In this document: in pieces, positions 55,992 through 64,000 of the stretch
How positions within the stretch are numbered: the first letter of the stretch is position 1
Layout of the letters: every line of letters starts with the position of its first letter
Assembly: GCA_021029095.1 (NCBI GenBank)
Contig: JAJOHG010000070.1
Span: 1 to 64,000 of the forward strand
From: Phellopilus nigrolimitatus
Taxonomy: Eukaryota; Basidiomycota; Agaricomycetes; Hymenochaetales; Hymenochaetaceae
Length of the DNA stretch: 64,000 nucleotides
Direction of reading: 5' to 3'
Translations under genes and position numbers: made by a program
Notes under the pieces: model-generated
Seen by the model: the letters and a program-made list of their open reading frames with translations, nothing else
Databases searched by the model: none
Told to the model about the DNA's origin: nothing

Positions 55992-58900
55992 TCACGGAAA
56001 CGCCCCAAGCGCACCCTCCCCTACGCCCCCCGCACCAAACGCCTGGTGCAACAGAAAGTCCATCCCCTCGCGCTCCTCGCGCATGCGCCGCTCCTCCTCA
56101 CGCCAGCGCGCCTCCCGCAAATCATACACCTCCCGCAACGCGCCCAGACTATGCAGCGCGGTGGTGAGCATTCTCCTCAGGTCCTTCTCGCGCTCGCCGC
56201 CGCCCTCCGACTGCGCGGGCGAGCCCCCCGCGCCCGTGGAGGCGGACGAGGACGCGGCGGAGGACGCGTACAGCCGCTCGAGCAGCGAGGTGCGCCGCGA
56301 GCGCGCTGCGCGCCGTGAGGCGGCGATCTGCCCGAACGCGCCCCGCAGCGCGTGCATAGCGTGGCCGTCCGCGAGCGATGCGTCGCGCCGCACGGCGCGC
56401 GAGGCAAGAGCGTGCAGCGTGTTGCTGTGCGCAGGCGCAGCGACGAGTACGAGCGTCGCATCTGTTTCTCTGTCGAGCGCTTGGAACTATATTTCCAAAT
56501 ACGTTAGATGGAGAGCGAGGGGAGAGAGAGAAAGGACGTACAGCGCGCACGATCTCCTCCCAGCGCTTATCCCAGCGCTTCCGGCGGCGCTCCGTATTGC
56601 TCACGTACGACGGATGGAACTCCAGATCGAGCAGCTCATGCTCGTCTTCCGAATCCTCCTCAACCCACTCCCCGTCATCGTCCCCGTCATCCGCCCCCGC
56701 GGCGCCATCCGTCCAAGCCCGCTGCGCCTCAGCTTCCCGTGCGCCAAGATCTATATGGTCCATTTCAAATTTCTCTCCCGCGGTCTCCTCGCCAGACGAC
56801 GAACTCAACTCGGGGCTCGTCTCGCGTGGCTGCGTGCTCTCTACGCGCGGGGGCGGCTTTCGCGCATGCGCATGCCCGCCGCCGCCGTTCACACCCAAGC
56901 CGCCGCCGCCACTGCGTAGCGTGCCGAAGCGGTCGCGCTTCTTCGGCCCGCGGCCGCGGCCAGTCAACGGCGGCGGGAGCGGCAAGCGCACGGGCATGTG
57001 GCTCGGGCTCGAGCGGATGCTCGCACTCGTGATGCGGCCGTCCTCCCCACCACCGCCCCCAGGCGCTTCGCCCGCCCGCGCATCGCCGGGCCGGGCCTCC
57101 GACTCAGCGCGCGCGCGCGCGTACGCGCGGCTCTGCGTGAGGAACGCGCCGAAGGGTGTGTAGCCAGGACCCATGCCGGGGTACGGCGTCGACGTCGGTG
57201 ATAGCGTCGAGTCCGTCATCGCACCTGCGCCCCCGCCATTATTGTACGCGTACATCTGCATTTGCATGCGGAACTGCTCCTGCACGACATTGGGATCATA
57301 CACGGACGCAGACGCAATGCGCGCGGAGGCCGGAGCCGCGGGGTAGACAAACCCGCGGCGCATATGCGAGAAGGGGTAAGGGTATGGCGTACCCGGTGGC
57401 GCGGGACTATATGGCGGCCTGCCTCCTACGGTGGCACCGTTATTGTTGTGTACGCCGTTGGGATGTTGGAAGGGCGTCGGCGCAGAGGTCTGGCTGTGCG
57501 GCGTGGGCGGGATGGGCGCGTCGGGCCGTGCGTGCAAATGTTGCGTGGAGAGGAACGGCGGCGGCGGCGGCGCAGGCGGCAGGGGCGGCATGAACTGTTG
57601 CATGTACGCCGCCTCGTCGAAGAACTCGAGCTCCTCCGGGTAGTTATGATAGAAGTCCGGGATCCAGTTCGGGTACGAGCTGCGCGACTCGGTGCGCGAG
57701 AATGGTGGCGGGGGCGGAGGGTAGATCGGCGGAGGCTGCCCCTGAGGCGGGTAGGAGGCCGCCGGAGCCCCATTAGAAGGCATATCGGGTTGTTGCAGCT
57801 TCTTGAGCGTGTGCTGGAAGTCGGCGGAGTTGAAGCTTTTGTTACCCGCCTGGACGCCAGACTTGACACTTTTGTCGGGCTGCATGACTTCGTGGATCCC
57901 GCGCGCCGCATGTTCTTGCTCGAAAAGCATACTGGATGGCGAGCGTGGGGTGTGCGAGTTCTCGCCCTCCGTCGAGTCGCCCTCGGGGGCCTGAGAATCG
58001 TCGTCATTATCGTCGTCGCCAAGGTCGACGAGTGTGCCCTCGGCGTCGTGATCGAGGTCCTTTGTCGGGTTCAGGTCGGAGGACGGTGTCGGTGATGCGG
58101 CGCTCGCGCGCTGACGCGGGGCCGCCTGTTGCTGTTGTTGCTGCTCGTGCTCGTCCGGCTCCTCCTGCACGGGCAGCGAGCGATCAGGTGTGCGGGTCTT
58201 CGCCGCGCGCGGCGACGGCACACTCTGGAACGCGGGCGACGCGTTGGACGTCTTGCGGATCGCATAGGAGAGCGGGGACGCACGGTGCTGAGTCTGCAGC
58301 TCGCCGGACGTGCGCCGCCGCCCACCCGAGCCCGAGCTGTCCACGTTCGCCTCCGCACCCGCAGAAGCCGCCGCACCCGCCGCTGCTGCCGCGGCGGCGG
58401 CAGTCTTCATGCGCCCGTACGTCGCGCTGACGGCGCCACCTGCGTACGCAAGGCCTTCCGTGCCAGGTGCGGCCGGCTGCATGGTCTGGTGCTGCTGGAG
58501 GAGGTCACGGTCGGCGCGAGTGCCATCGGGATGGAGATCGTCGGGCATCTGCCATTTCTCGTTGCCGTGGGAGAGGAATTGCGGCGGAGCGACGCGGGCA
58601 ATCGGGCGCGGGTAGCCGAGCGGGGGGAGTTGCGTCTGCGTCTGTGGCTCTTTTGTGTCTGCGAGAGCGAGGTCATGCACGGAAGCGACGACGGGCATAG
58701 ACTGGGTGCGGGCGTAGCGCTGGCGCTCCCTTAAAGACGGGGACGGCGAAGCTTCGCGGCGCACGTTCGTCGGTGCGGCGCCTGTAGAACCGAGCGATCA
58801 GGTTCCGTCCGCACTGCGTGAGAAAGTCGTGGAGGTACTCACCAGGAAGCTGTTGCTGCTGCTGGGATTTGCGTGTTCGCTGCGGGGACTGGCTGGACAT
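55992..58900 (-). CDS. Large disordered protein of unknown function
   Basis: The start ATG 58900 reads MSSQSPQRTRKSQQQQQLP; a 61-nt intron (GTGAGT ... CTACAG) joins it to GAAPTNVRREASPSPSLRER. The main exon (to about 56542) codes about 750 residues, mostly low complexity: poly-Ala near TAAAAAAAA, poly-Gln, acidic VDLGDDDNDDDS, long Pro-rich stretches. Conserved-looking islands are SFNSADFQHTLKKLQQPD, WIPDFYHNYPEELEFFDEAA with YMQQFMPPLP, and LLDLEFHPSYVSNTERRRKR then WDKRWEEIVRA. After a second intron (acceptor AATATAG) the C-terminus is helical: FQALDRETDATLVLVAAPAH, LREVYDLREARWREEERRMR, ending GEGALGAFP. No known domain recognised. High GC creates long open frames on the opposite strand that I reject. 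Probably a scaffold or regulatory protein, judging by disorder only. Confidence 0.8.
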
Positions 58901-59987
58901 GGCGATGGCAAAAGCAGGATAGGATGGGAGACAAAGGACCAGGCCAGACGTGAGACGTCACCTATTGTAAAGCAAACCACGTCTTCACCGCGCGGCCTCA
59001 GCTCAACGCGTTCGCCTCCGTACAAGGTAACAAGCCTCGAGGCTGCGCCGGAACGTGTTGGCCTCCTGTATCCGGCCCGTGCCGACGCGCTTTAGATGGG
59101 CACTTCTCGACCGACGCTCAGGCTTGTATTTGTTCGTCCACCCACCGTGTCCCTTCGCAAGACCTGAAGCACGATGTCGTCAAGTATTCTGGCGCGTTCG
59201 CGAAGGACCCGGAAACCACGTGCACCGCGACGGTCGGCAGCCGGCTAGCACAAAACGGTGCGACGACAGTCTTCTAGCCAACAATTTTGCTGGCCGCGAC
59301 GCAGGCGTGCGAGACCACAGCGCGATCCTCTGCAGGTCTCTTTCGCTCTAGGAAAAGACCCGCTCGATCGTGAACAGGTCCAAGCGAAGAGAAGCTCGCA
59401 CACAATGTGAGCACATGCGGGCGCACCGCGACGGCCGGGTGCGATATACTCGTCGCCGTCATCCGACCGCCACTCTCGCTTGTATGCTATCTGTCCGTCC
59501 GCCAACCCCGAATACCGTCGTCAAGCACCCTACCTGCATGCTCCCCGTGTTTCGTGAGCACACGAGGTCTCCGTTTCTTCCGACTGTTCCTCGCCGCCAT
59601 CTCGTCTCGTTCGCTTCAAATTCCTTGCAAATGGCACAACCTCGGTGTGCTCTCACGAGCGCATCGGCGCCGTTACTCGACCATCCTCCGTGCTTGCGGG
59701 CGCGCAATGTTTCGATTTCATTCTGAAAGTCGTCGGAGAAAAATAAAACTTGTGGAGGGAGGGGGCGAAGGGGGAAGATGAAAGATGAAGGCGAAGACGT
59801 TAGACGTGCCCCCGCCTTTATATAACGGCGCGTCGGAGTGTGAACGATGCGTCGGAGTCGGCGAACGAAAAACGTTTTCCGTCGTCTAGCGGGAGGTCAC
59901 GTGATGGCGTCAAAATATGTAATCATAGGTTGTGGCGGCCCGCGAATACAGGCTTCCGTGTCCGTAGGAACAATTATGTTACATGTA
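58901..59987. other. Intergenic region
   Basis: Promoter side of the disordered-protein gene. TATATAAC near 59818 with downstream GTCACGTGA is promoter-like, but no coding frame follows it. No gene supported. Confidence 0.4.
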
Positions 59988-60410
59988 CAGCTGAATATCT
60001 CATAATGCATCACCTCATAATGCATAATGCATGAAAAATCCGGGAACCGACTTCGTTTCCACTTTTCCAGCCAAAATATCTAATACCATTGCATAAGTTT
60101 TGGGGGGAATATGCATTAGTAGATCCTATTTTGGGGTGATCCTCAGGCTGACCTAAATGATCTTCAGCATATCTGACAAGTAGCGTCTCTTTTTCGGTAA
60201 TAGATGCTACATTTTGTAGCCTGTCAAAAGAACCCCACCAAGCTTGTGCCATACCTTGCTTTCTCATTTTTGTATATCTGCCAGGAAAAATGTCACACAT
60301 TTTGCTGAAGTGACGAGTTGTAATAAATATGTGACATATACTATTATATAATATCTAATAATGCATATAAAACTCGGAACGGACGTGCTGCATTATGAGA
60401 TATTCAACTG
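59988..60410. mobile_element. TA-flanked MITE with a 96-codon open frame
   Basis: The left end reads CAGCTGAATATCTCATAAT and the right end ATTATGAGATATTCAACTG, inverse complements with one difference, flanked by TA (59986-59987, 60411-60412) and by ACATGT-type palindromic sequence. The element is 423 bp. On the minus strand 60010-60300 is open from an ATG: MCDIFPGRYTKMRKQGMAQA, then WWGSFDRLQNVASITEKETL, ending in HALCIMR. The composition is protein-like, but no transposase motif is visible; it may be a transposase scrap or captured sequence. Confidence 0.7.
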
Positions 60411-60875
60411 TACATGTATCAATCCCTTACGAAGCACGGCTGATACGAGTCTTCCAAGGTGCCTGGCAAGTCTATTGAATGGCAATCATGAGAGCTCCAA
60501 ATAGCTCACAGGCTGACAGAGCTTCCTGTACTCAATTGAAAAGTTCTAGGAGTGATAAGCCTCGAGGCCGGCCTCGCAACGTGTTGGCCTCCTGGCCCCG
60601 GCCTGAGCCGTTCTTCGCGACGTCGACGAGCAAACAAGCAATAGACGTGCTGCGCTGATCGGCAGCGCTGGAGTTTGGCGGCGACGCAGGTGCCTAAAGA
60701 CCACGTCGGGTGCACACTTGTCCTCACGCTTGCCGTGTACCAAACGTCATTTCGACATCTCCCCTGAGCAATGATATGTATCTACATATATCCCCCGTCT
60801 TCTTTAACTCATATCGGCCTCACCTCCGCCTGCCTGTCCCTACCCTCCGATCGGGACAGACCTGCCTCTCCCGTC
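60411..60875. other. Intergenic region
   Basis: 3' flank of the carboxypeptidase gene (-). No gene seen. Confidence 0.4.
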
Positions 60876-63495
60876 TTACGGGCTCTCCCTGAAGCCCATC
60901 AGGAACTGCATGATCTGGAACGCTGCCTGCAAGTCCTGTCAGGAACGCTGGGACACGAGCAACGGGGGATAAACATACCACCGGCGAGAACTGCGGCACC
61001 CTGGTTTGTTGAAGTAATCGAACGTGAGCGCGGACGGTGCCGGACGGCGTATAATAATGATAAGGAAACAAAAAAAAATCGGTCAGCACACCGAGGACAT
61101 TGAAAATGCAGGCCAAGATAGAAGGAAAGATGGAAGGACGTACATGTGCCCGCTCAAATCGACCTCGTAGTACGTCAGTCCGCGCTCCGAGTGCATGTTC
61201 CCCAGCGCGCCCACCCCGTCGACGAGGAAGCTGTCGTTCGCGATCGGCGTCTGGAAGCCCTGCAGTCCGTTCCCTGCATTTTATTTTCCTTTTCAGCTTT
61301 AGTCCTCGCGAATTCAAAAACCGGAAAAACTGACAGGTCATGCTAAATAAATCCGTCATTTATTTATTTAACCTCAAGTCGAACATCGCGAGCTCAGAAA
61401 ACTCACTTCTGAATCGCGATCCGCGTGCTATTCCCCAAGCCATCAGCCCCGCGCCCAGTCAAAAACAAAGGAGCACTCACCCCTCCGCGATGAGTATGAA
61501 GTCCGCTAGTCCGTGCACGATCACCGCGCGCTGGCTCTTCTCGATCACGTTTGCAAGCACGCCGTTCACCGCCGGCGGCAGGCTCGCGTCGCCGTGCGGG
61601 AACACGTTTATGTTCGCGCACTCCGTCCACTGGACCTCCGCGGGTGCGTGGATCGCGCTCTTCACGTCTGGCCGGTTGAAGTAGAGCGGGGAGAGCTGCG
61701 TTTGGGGGAAGGAGCCGCTGGGTGGATATACGTAAGTACATGGATGCTAGACAGAAAAAATACACCCACGGGAAGCCAAGAACGTCCCAGAGTATCGGGA
61801 ACTGTCGAAACATGCTCAGTCTCCTCTGCACTTTCAGATACATGTACCAAAACCGCGCCTCACCGTGTCGAAAACCCGGTAGATGTCGAACGCGGGGTTG
61901 ACGATCAGCGCCGCGTCGAATATCTCGTCCCACATATCGCACCCGCGCGCCGCCTCGACCGAGTCGCCCGGCAGCGGCAGCGCGCCCGCGGGCGGCGGGA
62001 ATGTCACGAACTTGTCGAAGTAGCCGGTGTAGTTGCACGCGGCGGCCTGTGTGTCGAGGTGCGCCATGAATGTTTGGCTGTCAAGTGAAATCCATTCTGA
62101 AATCTAGTGATTGGAGAGGATAGGGCGGGGACGTACTTGAACGCGAAGACATTCTCGTACTTGTGCACGAAGTCGACCGCGGGGATCTGCTCCTGTACGA
62201 CGTCCCACGAGATGCTCGCTGGGATACGTGCTCGTCAGCTCCTCGCGGGCGGGGTACTAGAAAGAGCGAGGAAGTAGGACGCACGGTCACTGATCCAGAA
62301 ACCTTGCAAGTCAAGGTCCAACGCGTCGGTGTTGTTGAAGATAAAGTTAGCGAGGTCTAAGTTTCACACTTTATTTTAGAGCTTAGATGAGATCGGGACT
62401 GAGATCGCTCGTACAGGGTATGTACATCCCAGCGTACTTGACTTAGATGAGTATTTGGAAAACGACATGGCAGGAAGCGGACGTACGCTCTCCCCAGTCA
62501 CGTAGAATTTCTTCCCCTTCAGCTCTGCGAACACCTCCAAGAACTGCTGGAAGAACCCGACGAGCTGCGCAGCCACGTCATTTTCATCCTGCAAACCAAT
62601 AAAGGAAAACGACGTCAGCCTTCGCCCTCGAGAGCAGTAACTAAATCTCAAAGTAGACGCGCCTTGATATCCGGCGTCCCCTGCGAGAACCCCGTGCCGA
62701 CGGGCTGCTCGACGAAGAGGATGCTCGATAAGTTCGTCCAGCTCCATTCGTTCACGGTCGCCTTCGCCTGGCCCCACGACCAGCTAATGGGCTGTGTAAG
62801 TTATTTTCCCCCTCCATCAATCTTGCTTTGTCCGACCACACATATGTTTATGGGGCGCTCACTCCGTTCTCCTGCAGAAGGCCCTCGAGCGAGGAGCAGC
62901 CGGGCCCGCCGTTCGTCCTGCGGATGCATAGCATACGGGGATATGTATGTGTGTAGGAAGTGCGTATGCGTACCAGAAAATAAGATCGTCCAGGCTGCCT
63001 TGTGGCCCAGGCGGGAAGAACCAGAAGAAGAGCTGACAGTAACAATATATTATACTATTGCAAAAAAGGACAGACGCGAGACGCCAGAGTCTTAAAATAA
63101 AGTGCATACCTTCCGCGTCTCGTTCGCAGCACCGCTAATCGGGAGCAGGCCCGCCCAGCTCGGGCCCACGTCGAAGTCGACCTCCGGGATGGACGCGCCG
63201 TCCACGAAGAACTCTACATCGCGCACACGCTCAGTACATACGTACGCTCGCCAATACAAAATAAAGACCGCTCTGGCAGATACGTACTCGACGCGCGTGG
63301 ATTCGAGAACGAGATGTTCTGCACCGTATCGCGGCCCTCCAGCCTCGGCAGCCGCGCGGATGGCGACCACCGCTCCGCCGCCTCGCGCTGACGCTCGCGC
63401 ATCTCGCTTCTCGTGACCTTCCTTGCGGAGGACAGCCCGAGGAGCAGGCAAAAGCAGAGAAAGAGCACCGGGGAAAAACCCAGACGTCGTCGCAT
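60876..63495 (-). CDS. Serine carboxypeptidase, family S10
   Basis: S10 carboxypeptidases remove C-terminal residues in the vacuole or outside the cell. The start MRRRLGFSPVLFLCFCLLLG is a signal peptide. Exons follow the family order: SFSNPRAS, EFFVDGASIPEVDFDVGPSW, AGLLPISGAANETRK, LFFWFFPPGPQGSLDDLIFW, NGGPGCSSLEGLLQENG (oxyanion region), WSWTNLSSILFVEQPVGTGF, QFLEVFAELKGKKFYVTGES (the nucleophile Ser, with an intron right after GES), DLANFIFNNTDALDLDLQGF, NQTFMAHLDTQAAACNYTGY, RPDVKSAIHAPAEVQWTECA, AVIVHGLADFILIAEG (catalytic Asp), GNGLQGFQTPIANDSFLVDG, LGNMHSERGLTYYEVDLSGH (catalytic His), and finally AAFQIMQFLMGFRESP before TAA 60876-60878. About a dozen introns. The complete triad is present. 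The call is secure; a few exon limits are approximate. Confidence 0.9.
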
Positions 63496-64000
63496 CTTGA
63501 GACGATGAACACGGCGGAAGTTGGGAGCCCTGAGCTCTTCGTCGAGCTGCTCTTATTTAAACCACGCCAGGGTCATCCGAAAGGTGCCAATCTGCGTCCG
63601 TTTTCGAAGAAAACAAATACATAGCCTGCGATCGCACGTGGAATCTTCGATGGCCCGCCAGCGCGCGGTCCGTACTAGCACATGGGCTCGCTTATCTGCC
63701 GCTTACGACGACTCCAGACGGGCGGTTCTACACACGAATAAATAATGTCCACTCAACGGCGAGAAAAGCCAGAGAGGTCAAGTTATTTTCGAACAACGAC
63801 AGCGTGGACGGGCGATAAGGAGGTGGAAGTCGCACTTGATCTGGCATGCATTCGGTTCTCAGATGATCTCGAGAAAATTCCTGGATTTATTTTTGATAGC
63901 AGTTCGAAAGTCTTGATGCAACTCAGTATTTATATGACGGGCTGCATTCTACGTGAGGGGGCATCTCGGGAAAGAGCAACACTTGCAGGTGCTGTATTTT
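63496..64000. other. Window end, upstream of the carboxypeptidase gene
   Basis: Promoter region; TTTAAATA about 60 bp before the start on the minus strand may be a TATA element. No coding sequence supported to the end of the window. Confidence 0.4.

Noticed and set aside
55852..58734. Long plus-strand open frames (up to about 355 codons) opposite the large disordered protein gene
   Set aside because: They are rich in Arg, Ala and Pro without domain features, typical of the antisense of a GC-rich low-complexity exon. The minus-strand frame has good start and splice sites.

Overview
This window is a stretch of nuclear DNA from a filamentous fungus, most likely an agaricomycete basidiomycete. 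The grounds are many short GT-AG introns of about 45-110 nt, GC-rich exons in AT-richer flanks, several P450s, a GH43 arabinanase family, F-box and TPR-CHAT genes, and TATA boxes placed shortly before start codons. I see no rRNA, tRNA, CRISPR or viral gene. All exon boundaries were read by eye from splice signals and family conservation.

Region 1 (1-10.1 kb) is mostly single-copy housekeeping sequence: the 5' part of a Yta7/ATAD2-type AAA ATPase gene, a multi-pass membrane protein, an O6-alkylguanine-DNA alkyltransferase with a GC-AG intron, an unknown acidic protein, and an SH3 adaptor resembling Nbp2. Region 2 (10.1-20.2 kb) holds three secreted GH43 arabinanase-like genes. Copies 1 and 2 form a nearly identical inverted pair around a Harbinger-like MITE, and copy 3 is an older tandem copy. 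Copy 1 has lost a splice acceptor. Region 3 (20.2-24.3 kb) has HAP5/NF-YC, methylthioadenosine phosphorylase and the PdxT/SNO glutaminase subunit of vitamin B6 synthesis. The first two are assembled from consecutive very small exons of 16, 22, 28 and 30 nt.

Region 4 (24.3-55.4 kb) is a decaying array built from a repeated module: alpha/beta hydrolase, atypical SDR, cytochrome P450. Unit A is complete. Unit B keeps a hydrolase scrap, an SDR and, about 9 kb further on, an internally deleted P450. Unit C keeps a hydrolase scrap, an SDR and an intact P450. Unit D is a broken P450 3' end after an F-box gene. The two halves of unit B are separated by about 8.4 kb carrying an unknown gene and a 1,193-residue TPR-CHAT protein: fourteen 45-residue repeats followed by a caspase-like CHAT domain with its His and Cys. 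The three SDRs all lack the YxxxK catalytic motif but are otherwise intact. The clustering suggests oxidative and hydrolytic processing of one small-molecule class, but no backbone synthase is present.

Region 5 (55.4-64 kb) has a large disordered protein of unknown function, a TA-flanked MITE with a 96-codon open frame, and an S10 serine carboxypeptidase. Three non-autonomous elements in the window share TA target duplications and termini starting CAG, which points to Tc1/mariner-type mobilisation. Several conserved exons carry single-base frameshifts, three of them in the AAA gene, so either recent pseudogenes or consensus errors are present.
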